Shown: positions 33,063 to 41,545, counted from the first letter of the stretch. The stretch: 64,000 nucleotides of DNA from Candidatus Saccharimonadota bacterium (GCA_017432305.1 JAFRJK010000001.1:1-64000), one strand, 5' to 3'. Notes: generated by a model not told the origin, from the sequence alone. Made by a program: numbers and translations.

Positions 33063-34466
33063 TTAAATCGACGGAACAGGGAATTTCACTGCCATTTTTA
33101 CGACTTCATCGTGGATTTTCTCAAGTTCTCCCTTATAATCTTTCTCTAAAGTCTCGAAATCTCCAGCTTTAACGCATAAATCGACTACTTTTTTCATCCA
33201 GTCGCCAATCTTTTCCATCTCTGGAACACTCATCCCGCGGGTGGTAATCGCTGGCGTCCCTAGTCGAACTCCACCTGGTTTAAATGCCCCGCCTTTATCG
33301 CCTGGAAGTGCGTTTGCATTTAATGTTAATCCGACAAGATCAAGCGCTTTTTCATAGAATTTCCCGTTCACTCCGAAACTCTCATCAACTTTAACGAGGA
33401 CAAGGTGGTTTTCAGTCCCATCACCTTGCAAAATAAACCCGTTTTTCATAAGTCTCTCAGCAAGTGCCTTTGCGTTCTCGACAATTTTCTTTGCGTAATC
33501 TTTAAACTCTGGTTTTAAGGCCTCACCGAACGCAACTGCTTTTGCGGCAATGATATGCTCTAGTGGCCCGCCTTGTGTCCCAGGGAAAACTGCTCGGTCA
33601 ATTAAAATTGGGATGTTCTTAAGGGTTTTCTCTGGTTTTTTAAGAGGTGAAGCGACGTTCCCGTTCGACAGAATAATTCCGCCGCGAGGTCCACGCAAAG
33701 TTTTATGGGTTGTGGTTGTAACGACATTAAACCCGAAATCGAGTGGATTTGGATGCGCCCCGCCGGCGATTAGGCCTGCAACGTGTGCCATGTCTGCCAT
33801 AAGTAGAATTTCGTGCCCCCACTTTTTCTCCGCCTTATCTCGAATCTCTGCTACTCTCTTAAAATCTGGAATTTTCATGAACGCCGAGTAGCCAATTAAG
33901 ATAATCTTCACATCCTCAGATAAAGCTTTATCCTCGATATCGCTATAATCTAAATCACCGTCTGGAGTTGTCCCATAAGCGATGAAATTATAGATTTTCG
34001 CTGAACGAGTAACCGGGGAACCATGAGTAAGATGACCACCGTGACCGAGGTTCATCGCTAAAATCTTATCACCAGGCTCACACCAAGCAAAATAAACTGC
34101 CTCGTTCGCATTCGCGCCAGAATGTGGTTGAACGTTTGCATGGTCACAGTGAAATAGTCGGCAAGCTCTCGAAATTGCGAGACGCTCGATTCGATCGACA
34201 TTTCTCTGGCCTCCGTAATAACGATAATTCCCGAGAATTTCCTCCCCGATTTTTGTCTCTTTCTTCGCGTAGTCCGCCTCGCTCTCGCCGTCGTAACCAG
34301 TATCTTTAAAATTCGGGTATCCTTCGGAATATTTGTTTGTAAGAACCGATCCCATCGCCGAAAGCACCTCTTTCGAAACGTAATTTTCGCTCGGAATGAG
34401 CTCTAGCCCCTCGGTTTGGCGAGTTTTTTCTTCATCAATCAAATTAAAAACAATATCTTTTTCCAT
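33063..34466 (-). CDS. glyA: serine hydroxymethyltransferase
   Basis: A 467-residue PLP enzyme that converts serine and tetrahydrofolate to glycine and 5,10-methylene-THF. The PLP lysine is Lys 255 in TTTTHKTLRGPRGG; GLELIPSEN (20-28), QPHSGANAN (113-121) and LMADMAHVAGLIAGG (222-236) are diagnostic. About 30 extra residues (roughly 52-81) separate NKYSEGYP from RYYGG, which are adjacent in E. coli GlyA. With folA and thyA on the same strand it supplies the one-carbon unit for dTMP synthesis. Confidence 0.96.
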   Translation of the reverse strand: MEKDIVFNLIDEEKTRQTEGLELIPSENYVSKEVLSAMGSVLTNKYSEGYPNFKDTGYDGESEADYAKKETKIGEEILGNYRYYGGQRNVDRIERLAISRACRLFHCDHANVQPHSGANANEAVYFAWCEPGDKILAMNLGHGGHLTHGSPVTRSAKIYNFIAYGTTPDGDLDYSDIEDKALSEDVKIILIGYSAFMKIPDFKRVAEIRDKAEKKWGHEILLMADMAHVAGLIAGGAHPNPLDFGFNVVTTTTHKTLRGPRGGIILSNGNVASPLKKPEKTLKNIPILIDRAVFPGTQGGPLEHIIAAKAVAFGEALKPEFKDYAKKIVENAKALAERLMKNGFILQGDGTENHLVLVKVDESFGVNGKFYEKALDLVGLTLNANALPGDKGGAFKPGGVRLGTPAITTRGMSVPEMEKIGDWMKKVVDLCVKAGDFETLEKDYKGELEKIHDEVVKMAVKFPVPSI

Positions 34467-34512
34467 AAAACCTCCTATGATTAATCAAACCTCCACCAAA
34501 AAGACTGTTAGA

Positions 34513-35007
34513 TCATAGTCCTTCTTTCTTCGTATAAACGACCATATCATAAGGAATCCCGTGATTTTTTGATTTTCCACTCGAAACGACCGTCTTCTCA
34601 TAATTTCCTTGGTCAAATTTTGGGAAGAAAACGTCCGCCTCTTTGTCGAACGCATCAATTTCGGTCAGATAAATTTTATCGCAAAACGGCAAGAACATCT
34701 CATAAATCGCCCCGCCCCCAATCACAAACACTTCATCCTCGAGCCGCGAAAACTCATTTATCGCCTCCATAAGAGAGTGTATAACGACAACATCTTCCGG
34801 AAAATCATCTGAACGCGACAAAACGACATTTGTGCGTCCCGGAAGTGGCGCCTTAAGACTTCTAAAAGTGTTCCCGCCCATAATCACCGGATGATCGAGC
34901 GTGGTTTGTTTGAAATATTTCATATCTTCAGGAAGTCTAAAACAAAGCTGCCCCTTTTTCCCGAGCTCCATATTTCTTCCAACTGCTGCAATAATACTAA
35001 AACTCAT
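34513..35007 (-). CDS. folA: dihydrofolate reductase
   Basis: A 164-residue DHFR: IIAAVGRNMELGKKG at residues 5-19, LPEDMKYFKQTT, PVIMGGNTFRSL and FVIGGGAIYEMFLP near residue 94. It regenerates tetrahydrofolate from the dihydrofolate produced by thymidylate synthase, encoded 3 nt upstream in the same transcript. Confidence 0.95.
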   Translation of the reverse strand: MSFSIIAAVGRNMELGKKGQLCFRLPEDMKYFKQTTLDHPVIMGGNTFRSLKAPLPGRTNVVLSRSDDFPEDVVVIHSLMEAINEFSRLEDEVFVIGGGAIYEMFLPFCDKIYLTEIDAFDKEADVFFPKFDQGNYEKTVVSSGKSKNHGIPYDMVVYTKKEGL

Positions 35008-35010
35008 TTT

Positions 35011-35967
35011 CTACTCCGTTATCGGCATTTTAATTGTTCCTAGATGCTCGTAACCTTCAAGCTTGATATCTTTTAGCTCTTTCGAATTATCAAATTTAAA
35101 GAAATCTTTCACCTCTGGATTAATCCAAAGTTTCGGCGCCTTCGGTAAATCTTTCCCTTCGTTCGCATCCTCGTAGCGTTTAATCTGTTCCTTAATCCCA
35201 TCAATCTGATTTTCATAGATATGAGCGTCATTGGTAATAAAAGTAAATTGACCTGGTTCCGCCCCAATACATTGTGCGATGAGACAGCATAAAGTTGCGT
35301 ATTGCACGATATTAAACGGCAATCCGAGCGGAACGTCGGTACTTCTCGAGGTAACGAGAAGATTCAGTTTTCCATCAATTAAGTTCCATTGGCTATTCCA
35401 AACACAACTCGGTAACGCGGCAGTCTCTAGCCACTCATTTTGCCAAAGACTCATAACCATCCGGCGATTTCCCGGGTTTTCTTTTAAAGTTTCAATTAAG
35501 TTTTGGACGAGTGAATATCTCTTCACAATCCAGCCATAAGCGGTACCGATTGTCCCGACCGGGTCTTCGTCTAGACCATGTTTTTTGTAAAGTACTTTAA
35601 AATCGCGCCCTTGGTAAATTCCATCCTCCGGAACTTCCCACTCGTCCCAGATATGAACACCACGGTCATTTAGCCAAGAGACTTTGTTACTCTGGACTTG
35701 ATAAATCCATAAAATCTCGAGTATCGCGGACTTAAACCCGACCTTTTTCGAGGTTAAAATTGGAAATTCTTCTGATAAATCAAATTCTAAAATTTGGTGC
35801 GGTAGTCGAATTGTTCGCGACTCACTGGCTCCTTGAGCGGCATGATCCGGAATTGCGGTCGAAACTGAAGCGGAGCGATCGTCAGTCTTCTTATAATTTA
35901 AAACTTTTTCACCCTGAGAAAGAATTCTTCGGCATAAATCAATATATTGATCGTCAAACTTGCTCAT
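35011..35967 (-). CDS. thyA: thymidylate synthase
   Basis: A 318-residue ThyA that methylates dUMP using methylene-THF. The nucleophile is Cys 188 in ALPSCVW; GNRRMVMSLWQ (166-176) and RSTDVPLGLPFNIVQYA bind dUMP phosphate and base. The canonical PCH triad at the nucleophile is SCV here, so the residues on both sides of the Cys differ. First gene of the thyA-folA-glyA unit; TGGAGG precedes its ATG. Confidence 0.95.
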   Translation of the reverse strand: MSKFDDQYIDLCRRILSQGEKVLNYKKTDDRSASVSTAIPDHAAQGASESRTIRLPHQILEFDLSEEFPILTSKKVGFKSAILEILWIYQVQSNKVSWLNDRGVHIWDEWEVPEDGIYQGRDFKVLYKKHGLDEDPVGTIGTAYGWIVKRYSLVQNLIETLKENPGNRRMVMSLWQNEWLETAALPSCVWNSQWNLIDGKLNLLVTSRSTDVPLGLPFNIVQYATLCCLIAQCIGAEPGQFTFITNDAHIYENQIDGIKEQIKRYEDANEGKDLPKAPKLWINPEVKDFFKFDNSKELKDIKLEGYEHLGTIKMPITE

Positions 35968-35986
35968 CTAACCTCCATTTTTTACC

Positions 35987-35992
35987 ATTATA
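35987..35992 (-). promoter_or_regulatory. -10 box of the thyA-folA-glyA operon
   Basis: Reverse-strand TATAAT with TGTGG upstream, 19 nt before the start codon, leaving room for TGGAGG. Confidence 0.65.
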
Positions 35993-36034
35993 CCACAAAA
36001 AACGGAGCCCTAACTATAAGCAGCTCCGTATTTT

Positions 36035-36784
36035 TTACTGAAGAAGGATTTTAATCGCCCACTGATAGAGTGGTGCCGATTTTGGCTCGCCTGTCCGACC
36101 ATGTTTTGTCTCAATTTGGATATGTTTCGCAAACGCGAATCTCTCGAGAATCTGGTCGTTTTTTAGGAGTTCGTCTTCGGTCGACAATATTATTTTGATA
36201 TTACTAATATTCTGATACTTTGGACTCCCCCACATCGACCAGAAAAACTGATCTGAGAGCAGCGCAAGAGAATACTTATTCCCCATATCTCCGATCGGAA
36301 GCGGTATGACCGAAAGCCATCCGAGACCATAAGAGATAACCTCGAGTAAGATACTTGCGACCTTCATGAAGGGATTATCGAGTTTTACCGTATCAGGGTA
36401 AACGCAAGGGTTTATTAAAATCACTTTATGTCCCGCGTCCATTCCGGAATAGATGATCGCTTTTGCCCCAACCGAAATTCCCATCACGACTGCGCCCTCT
36501 TGTCGACAAAGCACGTCGATTTGGTCTCCAGCATTTATCGGATTGAACCCGAAAAGGCTAAAATCGAGCGGAACAGTATATTTGTCCGGAAAATCGATTA
36601 GAGAATAGGCCGTCGAAGCCTGGTTATTCATCCCGGCGATCAAATAAGCTGTCGGCTTGTCTCGCCTCGAACTATTCCGGATATCTTCGCCAGATACGAC
36701 CAGCTTCCCGCCTTGTATTATCCGAGCAGTTAAACAGGTTATTATATTAACAACTATTAGCAATATAATTAAAGTTTTTATCAT
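36035..36784 (-). CDS. membrane-anchored alpha/beta-hydrolase-like protein
   Basis: About 249 residues with an N-terminal hydrophobic anchor (residues 3-20) and a GISVGA nucleophile-elbow motif (Ser 104) in a strand-turn-helix context, typical of alpha/beta hydrolases; Asp and His partners are not assigned. Substrate unknown. Two strong ribosome binding sites lie upstream: AAGGGGG serves ATG 36784, and AAGGAGG could serve an in-frame TTG at 36808. The leader carries a GCCTC/GAGGC hairpin followed by TTTTATT. Confidence 0.6.
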   Translation of the reverse strand: MIKTLIILLIVVNIITCLTARIIQGGKLVVSGEDIRNSSRRDKPTAYLIAGMNNQASTAYSLIDFPDKYTVPLDFSLFGFNPINAGDQIDVLCRQEGAVVMGISVGAKAIIYSGMDAGHKVILINPCVYPDTVKLDNPFMKVASILLEVISYGLGWLSVIPLPIGDMGNKYSLALLSDQFFWSMWGSPKYQNISNIKIILSTEDELLKNDQILERFAFAKHIQIETKHGRTGEPKSAPLYQWAIKILLQ

Positions 36785-36872
36785 CTTTTTCACCCCCTTG
36801 TTTTTCAAGATGTCCACCTCCTTCTTCAGATGTTAAATTACAATAAAAGCCTCCAAAGAGGCCTTCTCTTAT

Positions 36873-36901
36873 ATTATACCACAAAAACGCTTATTTTTCA
36901 A
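36873..36901 (-). promoter_or_regulatory. sigma70-type promoter
   Basis: Reverse-strand TTGAAA (36896-36901), 17-bp spacer ending TGTGG, TATAAT (36873-36878). Confidence 0.8.
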
Positions 36902-36936
36902 GATGAGATATAAAACCCTTGCGGGGGGTAATAGGC

Positions 36937-36942
36937 TATAAT
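36937..36942 (+). promoter_or_regulatory. -10 box before a small membrane ORF
   Basis: TATAAT preceded by GGC; no -35 at proper distance. Confidence 0.4.
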
Positions 36943-36957
36943 GTAAATGTAGTTGTT

Positions 36958-37080
36958 ATGTCAATAGTTTTTCCGGTAATGGCTCTATGTTTATTCGCAA
37001 AAATATATCTCGATCTAGTTACCGGGAATAATGTAGGCAATCTCTCGACTATGGTAGGTATTATATTTTTAGGATCATAA
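36958..37080 (+). CDS. possible 40-residue small membrane protein
   Basis: ATG 36958 to TAA 37080 encodes 40 residues with two hydrophobic stretches (VFPVMALCLFAKIYL and MVGIIFLG) around a polar turn. A TATAAT box ends 15 nt upstream and no ribosome binding site is visible. It fills the gap between a reverse-strand promoter and tRNA-Ala. Size and composition suit a small inner-membrane protein; a chance frame cannot be excluded. Confidence 0.4.
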   Translation: MSIVFPVMALCLFAKIYLDLVTGNNVGNLSTMVGIIFLGS

Positions 37081-37085
37081 AAAAA

Positions 37086-37161
37086 TGGTGGAGTAGATGG
37101 GAATCAAACCCACGACCTTACGAATGCGAATCGTACGCTCTATCAACTGAGCTACTACCCC
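37086..37161 (-). tRNA. tRNA-Ala (anticodon CGC)
   Basis: 76 nt including an encoded CCA. The reverse strand folds as GGGGTAG/CTACTCC acceptor, GCTC/GAGC D-stem, TACGA/TCGTA anticodon stem with loop TTCGCAT, and GTGGG/CCCAT T-stem. The acceptor contains G3-U70, the identity pair of alanine tRNAs. A run of T follows. Confidence 0.92.
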
Positions 37162-37196
37162 GCGCTCCACTATTATACCACATTTTAAAAGTTTAA

Positions 37197-37223
37197 AAGC
37201 CCCCGATAAAGCTGGGGGCCTTT
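37197..37223 (-). terminator. Rho-independent terminator of the HD-like gene
   Basis: Reverse-strand GGCCCCC/GGGGGC stem with a T run after it. Confidence 0.75.
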
Positions 37224-37230
37224 CTGGTGG

Positions 37231-38118
37231 TTAAACTCCGTATGTATTGAGTATTGTTTCCGGAAAAATATTCCGCCTCTCTAAAAACTTCTTAAGCCAG
37301 AAGAAATTTCTTCCGCGCACGTCGATGCAGGCCTCGATGATAATATCGATAAAAATCTTCAAATGATCGTAACTATTATACTTGTCGATCATATGCGCGA
37401 ACCAAACATCCGCCTGGTCATAAGTCTCGATTTCATCGATATAGTTCATATCCTGCTCGGTCAAGGCCTCGAAATGCTTCTGTTTATAGAGTAGAGAACC
37501 TTTTCTTCCTTGAGCTTCATAGATTAAGGCCGAAAGCGGCGCATCTGCCTTATCGCAGAGCTTTGCGAATTGCATAATCTCGCGATCTCTAGGCTCCCAC
37601 CTCTCGTCTCCAGCGTTTTCGAAGATAATAAAATCCCGAATCAACTCATATTGAACGCCGGCCGGAAGATATTGAATATTCTTCGCGAATTCGACCAACT
37701 CTTCCTCAAACTTGCCTTCGCGCGGACGATCATCGGTCTTGTCTTCTCTCTCACCACGATCGTGATAAACTAAAAAGTTCACAATCCGAGTTATCTCTTC
37801 CGGTAAGAAAAGATCCGTATAAAACCGACAGGTATTCCTCGCTAATTCCGAAGCCGAAGAAGCGTGCATCGTATCATTCTCGACGTAGCTCTCATCCCGA
37901 GGCTCGCTTAATTTGAACGGATAGCATCCGCATTCGCCGGACCCGGAACGGATTACTTTGTTGCCTTCGGCGTGAGAAAGTTGCATCTTCCAGATCCCGA
38001 GCGGAGCCGGAATCATCACATCATCTCCGCCCATTCTTGAAACGTCAATCTGCCCCTCAGGGCTTACCGTAATCGTCGTAACACCATATTTAGTTTCAAC
38101 TGCTACTTCTCTAATCAT
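37231..38118 (-). CDS. probable HD-superfamily hydrolase
   Basis: A 295-residue soluble protein. His 85 (HASSASELA) and the His-Asp pair in YHDRGE (119-120) match the H...HD.GE pattern of YfbR/HDDC2-type HD phosphohydrolases, which act on nucleoside monophosphates; this assignment rests on that motif alone. The first ~75 residues and the C-terminal third are unfamiliar. ATG 38118 follows GGGAGGG; earlier in-frame codons lack a ribosome binding site. Confidence 0.5.
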   Translation of the reverse strand: MIREVAVETKYGVTTITVSPEGQIDVSRMGGDDVMIPAPLGIWKMQLSHAEGNKVIRSGSGECGCYPFKLSEPRDESYVENDTMHASSASELARNTCRFYTDLFLPEEITRIVNFLVYHDRGEREDKTDDRPREGKFEEELVEFAKNIQYLPAGVQYELIRDFIIFENAGDERWEPRDREIMQFAKLCDKADAPLSALIYEAQGRKGSLLYKQKHFEALTEQDMNYIDEIETYDQADVWFAHMIDKYNSYDHLKIFIDIIIEACIDVRGRNFFWLKKFLERRNIFPETILNTYGV

Positions 38119-38238
38119 AAAGATCCCTCCCTTAGAAAACCGAAGTTTAATCACCAATATTAACGTTCGCCACCTCTATCAGAATACCATATCTCCCCTT
38201 AAAAGTCTAATCTTACGACCTCATTTACAGGGTATGGA

Positions 38239-38267
38239 TTGACTTTTTTGACGTTTTGTGCTATAAT
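38239..38267 (+). promoter_or_regulatory. promoter of the SleB-like gene
   Basis: TTGACT (38239-38244), 17-bp spacer ending TGTGC, TATAAT (38262-38267). A hairpin (GAGGTG/CACCTC, 38280-38305) with a T-rich tail lies in the ~75-nt leader and could attenuate transcription. Confidence 0.75.
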
Positions 38268-38348
38268 AGAAGTATAGAGGAGGTGTTTTGAGATTTTATC
38301 ACCTCTATTTTGTTGCAAAAAATCTAGCAAATTAAAAGGAGAGTAGAA

Positions 38349-38918
38349 ATGAAGAAAAAATTAGGCAAAACGCCTACTGTAGCTAAAATCACCTTAGGAC
38401 TTGTCTTTGCGGCGTTAACCAGTATTTTAGCTCCAGTAAAAGCCCGAGCTACAGAAACGGTAAATATTGCAGTCATCCAACCTGCGGCCTCTGTCGGTCC
38501 AACTTACACCGAGGAGGATTTAAGGCTTCTCGCCATCCTCGTGACGAACGAAGCTGGCGGAATTGACTCGAAAACCGAGAAATCGCAGGTCGTCTGGTCG
38601 GTCCTAAACCGAGTAGATAGCCCAGAGTGGCCAGACACGATCCAAGAGGTAATTTCCCAAAGCGGACAATACGCCGGCTACCGGAAATCGGGAAATTATT
38701 TCCCGGATTGTTATGAGATTTCAAGGGACGTGCTCAACCGTTGGCTCCTCGAAAAATCAATCGAGACCAGCCTCGGAGAGGGCGCGAATCCGGACGTAGG
38801 ACGTACATTGCCAAAAACTTTTCTCTATTTCAATGGCGCAAACGGCCACAACCACTTTAAGAGAACTGAAAATGGCGAATCTTATAGCGGCGGCCTGGAG
38901 AGCCCCTACGATTCTTAA
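38349..38918 (+). CDS. secreted SleB-like cell-wall hydrolase
   Basis: A 189-residue protein with a Sec signal peptide (basic start, hydrophobic core about 13-27, ARA cleavage near residue 34). The mature part has the Hydrolase_2/SleB pattern: TEEDLRLLAILVTNEAGG, then VVWSVLNRV, QEVISQSGQYAGY and a late FNGANGHNHF. Members cleave peptidoglycan; the Glu in TNEAGG is the likely acid. It could remodel the cell's own wall or that of a host bacterium. AAAGGAGAG precedes the start. Confidence 0.85.
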   Translation: MKKKLGKTPTVAKITLGLVFAALTSILAPVKARATETVNIAVIQPAASVGPTYTEEDLRLLAILVTNEAGGIDSKTEKSQVVWSVLNRVDSPEWPDTIQEVISQSGQYAGYRKSGNYFPDCYEISRDVLNRWLLEKSIETSLGEGANPDVGRTLPKTFLYFNGANGHNHFKRTENGESYSGGLESPYDS

Positions 38919-38922
38919 AACT

Positions 38923-38951
38923 AAAAGGTCGCTTTAAAAGGCGGCCTTTTT
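38923..38951 (+). terminator. Rho-independent terminator
   Basis: AAAAGGTCGC and GCGGCCTTTT with one G-U pair; followed at once by the -10 of the next gene. Confidence 0.75.
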
Positions 38952-38955
38952 ATGT

Positions 38956-38961
38956 TATAAT
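38956..38961 (+). promoter_or_regulatory. -10 box of a leaderless promoter
   Basis: TATAAT ends 6 nt before ATG 38968. Confidence 0.6.
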
Positions 38962-38967
38962 ATACCT

Positions 38968-39885
38968 ATGATTATCACTGGGAAAAAGTTTTCAAAACCT
39001 GAGCTTTCGCGCGTTATTAATGGCGACGTTGAGCTTTCTGATGATAAAAAAGTCGAGAAATTCCGCCTTGATAAGGTACTTGTCGAGCTCTTTCCAGATT
39101 ATAATCGTTCAACTCTCCAAACTTTTATCAAATCTGGCTACGTGCTCGTTAATGAAAAACCAGCGTTAAAACCAAATACTTTGATTGAAAAAGATGCGAA
39201 AATTGAGCTAAATCTCCCTGAAGAACTCGTAAACGAGGATTTAAAAAAGGCCGCCATTGAAAAAATGCGTCCAAAAACGATTTTTGAAGATGAAAATGTT
39301 CTCGTACTTGATAAACCGAGCGGGCTTTTATCGATGAGTAAGGGTGAATATTCTGCCGAGCCAACTCTCGAAGATTATGGGCTTCTCGTTCATCGCCTCG
39401 ATCGCGACACTTCTGGCGTGGTTATTCTCGGGAAAAATGAAAAAACCCAGAAAATGTTACGGAAGCAATTTCAAGATCGAAAAGCACATAAAACCTACTA
39501 TGCAATTGTCGAAGGTCGCCCAAAACTAGATAGCGCAATGATTGATCTCCCGATGTCCCGAAATATTAAACACCCAACAACTTTTGTCGTCGACGCAAAC
39601 GGAAAACCAGCCCAAACCTATTACAAGGTTATTTCCTCGAACGAAAAGTATAGTCTTCTTGAACTCCGCCCGACTACTGGTCGCACCCATCAACTTCGCG
39701 TTCACCTTAAATACCTTGGCACTCCAATCCTTGGCGATCGCGTCTATGGCACAGCAAATCCAGATACTAACCTCCGTCTCTTCCTCCATGCAAAAACTCT
39801 CGAAATCACTATCCCAAAGAGTAAACGTGTTACTTTTGAATCGCCACTTCCGAAAGAGTTCGACGAAGTTCTAAATAAGAGGTAA
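38968..39885 (+). CDS. rluD: RluA/RluD-family 23S rRNA pseudouridine synthase
   Basis: A 305-residue protein with an N-terminal S4-like RNA-binding domain (about 33-80), the VLDKPSGLLS strand and the catalytic HRLDRDTSG at 142-150 with Asp 145. The RPTTGRTHQLRVHL motif follows near residue 234. It isomerises uridines in large-subunit rRNA; the exact family member (RluC or RluD) is not certain. Probably translated from a leaderless transcript. Confidence 0.88.
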   Translation: MIITGKKFSKPELSRVINGDVELSDDKKVEKFRLDKVLVELFPDYNRSTLQTFIKSGYVLVNEKPALKPNTLIEKDAKIELNLPEELVNEDLKKAAIEKMRPKTIFEDENVLVLDKPSGLLSMSKGEYSAEPTLEDYGLLVHRLDRDTSGVVILGKNEKTQKMLRKQFQDRKAHKTYYAIVEGRPKLDSAMIDLPMSRNIKHPTTFVVDANGKPAQTYYKVISSNEKYSLLELRPTTGRTHQLRVHLKYLGTPILGDRVYGTANPDTNLRLFLHAKTLEITIPKSKRVTFESPLPKEFDEVLNKR

Positions 39886-39887
39886 CT

Positions 39888-40583
39888 ATGTTTTTTAAGA
39901 GTTTAGATGAGCTAAAGAATATCCTCGAAAACTCTGGAACGACGATTATTTGTCTAGAAGAGGGAGGAAAAGTTGGAAATGAAGTCTTTTCTTTTGATAA
40001 TCTTAAGAAAGACCTCGGCGAAACCTTTATTATCGACGAATATACAATCGAAAAAGTCCGCGAAATTATTACTTTAACCTCTACAAAAGCTATAAATCCG
40101 CGTTTTTTTATCTTTAAAAATGCTGAAAAATTTCCTGAAGTCACCCAAAATGCCGCTCTAAAACTTCTCGAGGAGCCGAAAGAAAATTACCATTTTTCAC
40201 TCTTTACGAGCTCTCCAGAGGCTCTCCTTCCGACGATTCGCTCAAGAAGCCTTATCTATGCTCCCCTAAGGAAAAACTCCCTAGAAACGCCGAGAGAGGC
40301 CGAAAAGGACATTTTTGAGACCGCAAAACGCCTTCTTGTTGCAAAAAATGACGAAATCTACACTATTGCCGAGGAGTTACATAAGAAAAAGGACTCTAAA
40401 GAGATTTCAAAGCGCGATTTTACCCTAAAGGTCCTTGAAACGACGATTGATCTTGCCGAAAAATCCTATTTTAAGACTAAAAATGAGGCTTTTACAAAGA
40501 AAATCAACGGCCTTATTCTTGCTCATGATACAATCAAAAAAAATGGAATAATCCGTCTCCAAATCGTCGCAAACCTTGTCTAA
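39888..40583 (+). CDS. holB: DNA polymerase III delta'-like subunit
   Basis: A 231-residue protein resembling the clamp-loader delta' subunit: FIFKNAEKFPEVTQNAALKLLEEP near residues 65-88 and the TIRSRSLIY arginine-finger region near 113-121. No Walker A motif is present, as expected for delta', but the N-terminal strand region is short compared with E. coli HolB (334 residues). Two bases after rluD, so co-transcribed. Confidence 0.75.
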   Translation: MFFKSLDELKNILENSGTTIICLEEGGKVGNEVFSFDNLKKDLGETFIIDEYTIEKVREIITLTSTKAINPRFFIFKNAEKFPEVTQNAALKLLEEPKENYHFSLFTSSPEALLPTIRSRSLIYAPLRKNSLETPREAEKDIFETAKRLLVAKNDEIYTIAEELHKKKDSKEISKRDFTLKVLETTIDLAEKSYFKTKNEAFTKKINGLILAHDTIKKNGIIRLQIVANLV

Positions 40584-40599
40584 ACTAATGTTTTTATGG

Positions 40600-40605
40600 T
40601 AAAAT
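40600..40605 (+). promoter_or_regulatory. -10 box of a leaderless promoter
   Basis: TAAAAT with ATGG upstream ends 6 nt before ATG 40612. Confidence 0.5.
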
Positions 40606-40611
40606 TAACCC

Positions 40612-41400
40612 ATGTTAGGCGCTAGCGTACTGCTTGTTTTATGTATTTATATTATCTTTTTGTATCCAATTCGAAAGCCTGCCGAAGTCCGCGAAGCTGA
40701 GGAAAAAGCTGAACGAAGCGATAAATATAATTCCCAGATGAAAAAACTTTGGGACGTTGCGCAAACCTCTATGAAGGACCGAAAACCGCTCCGTGCCGAA
40801 AAAGCACTTCTTACTATCCTCAAATTCGACGAGAAAAATGCCGCCGCTTATAATCGTCTCGGCATTCTCTATGCTAAAGAGCAAAATTATGACGAAGCAA
40901 TTGAATGTTTTGAAATCGCTCAATCTCTCGATAATAACGCCTCATCGCTCCATAATGTTGGCTTGATTTATCTTGAAACTGGCGCCTATGAAAAGGCTGT
41001 CATGGCGTTTGAACAAGCCCTCGATCTCGAAGATAGTGTTCCTTCGCGCCATATCGCCCTCTCTAAAGCCTACGAAAAAATGGGCCAAAGAAAGAAAGCG
41101 ATTGAAGCGTTAGAAAACGCCTATAAACTCGACCACTCGACCGCAACACTCCGTCTTATGCTTTCAATCTATGAAGAAGCAGAAGATCTTGAGATGGTTG
41201 CCGAAACTACCGCGAGGATCGAGAAGAAAATCGCCGATGATAACGCTCGCCGTGCTGCTGAAGCAACTGTCAAAAAGAACCGCACCCGCCATTTTGTGAA
41301 AAAACAAACGAAGATTCTTTATCCGAAAAAACGTGCTGTCTCGACAAAAAAGGCCATAGTTACTAAAACTCGTCCGAAAAAACCTGGAAAAATCATGTAA
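40612..41400 (+). CDS. membrane-anchored TPR protein
   Basis: A 262-residue protein with an N-terminal hydrophobic anchor (residues 2-19) and at least three tetratricopeptide repeats between about 70 and 190 (AAYNRLGILYAKEQNYDEAIECF, LHNVGLIYLETGAYEKAVMAF, RHIALSKAYEKMGQRKKAIEAL patterns). The C terminus is very basic. TPRs mediate protein-protein contacts; partner unknown. Confidence 0.85.
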   Translation: MLGASVLLVLCIYIIFLYPIRKPAEVREAEEKAERSDKYNSQMKKLWDVAQTSMKDRKPLRAEKALLTILKFDEKNAAAYNRLGILYAKEQNYDEAIECFEIAQSLDNNASSLHNVGLIYLETGAYEKAVMAFEQALDLEDSVPSRHIALSKAYEKMGQRKKAIEALENAYKLDHSTATLRLMLSIYEEAEDLEMVAETTARIEKKIADDNARRAAEATVKKNRTRHFVKKQTKILYPKKRAVSTKKAIVTKTRPKKPGKIM

Positions 41401-41406
41401 TTATAG

Positions 41407-41412
41407 TATAAT
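41407..41412 (+). promoter_or_regulatory. -10 box of tRNA-Thr(GGT)
   Basis: TATAAT, 15 nt upstream of the mature tRNA 5' end. Confidence 0.55.
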
Positions 41413-41427
41413 AGAACAATAACGAAT

Positions 41428-41503
41428 GCCACTATAGCTCAGTTGGTAGAGCGCATCCATGGTAAGGATGAGGTCACCGGTTCAAACCCGGTTGGTGGCT
41501 CCA
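41428..41503 (+). tRNA. tRNA-Thr (anticodon GGT)
   Basis: 76 nt with encoded CCA. GCCACTA/TGGTGGC acceptor, GCTC/GAGC D-stem, CATCC/GGATG anticodon stem with loop ATGGTAA, and an ACCGG/CCGGT T-stem. A T run follows. Confidence 0.92.
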
Positions 41504-41518
41504 TTTTTTTGACGTAAA

Positions 41519-41541
41519 AAAGGCTGCAAACTCGCAGCCTT
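41519..41541 (-). terminator. terminator of the reverse-strand membrane gene
   Basis: AAGGCTGC and GCAGCCTT with a reverse-strand T run; it also faces the end of the forward tRNA transcript. Confidence 0.75.
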
Positions 41542-41545
41542 CTTC

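Noticed and set aside
36785-36817. GTG 36817 as start of the alpha/beta-hydrolase-like gene
   Set aside because: Its codon overlaps the AAGGAGG ribosome binding site; ATG 36784 or TTG 36808 are properly spaced.
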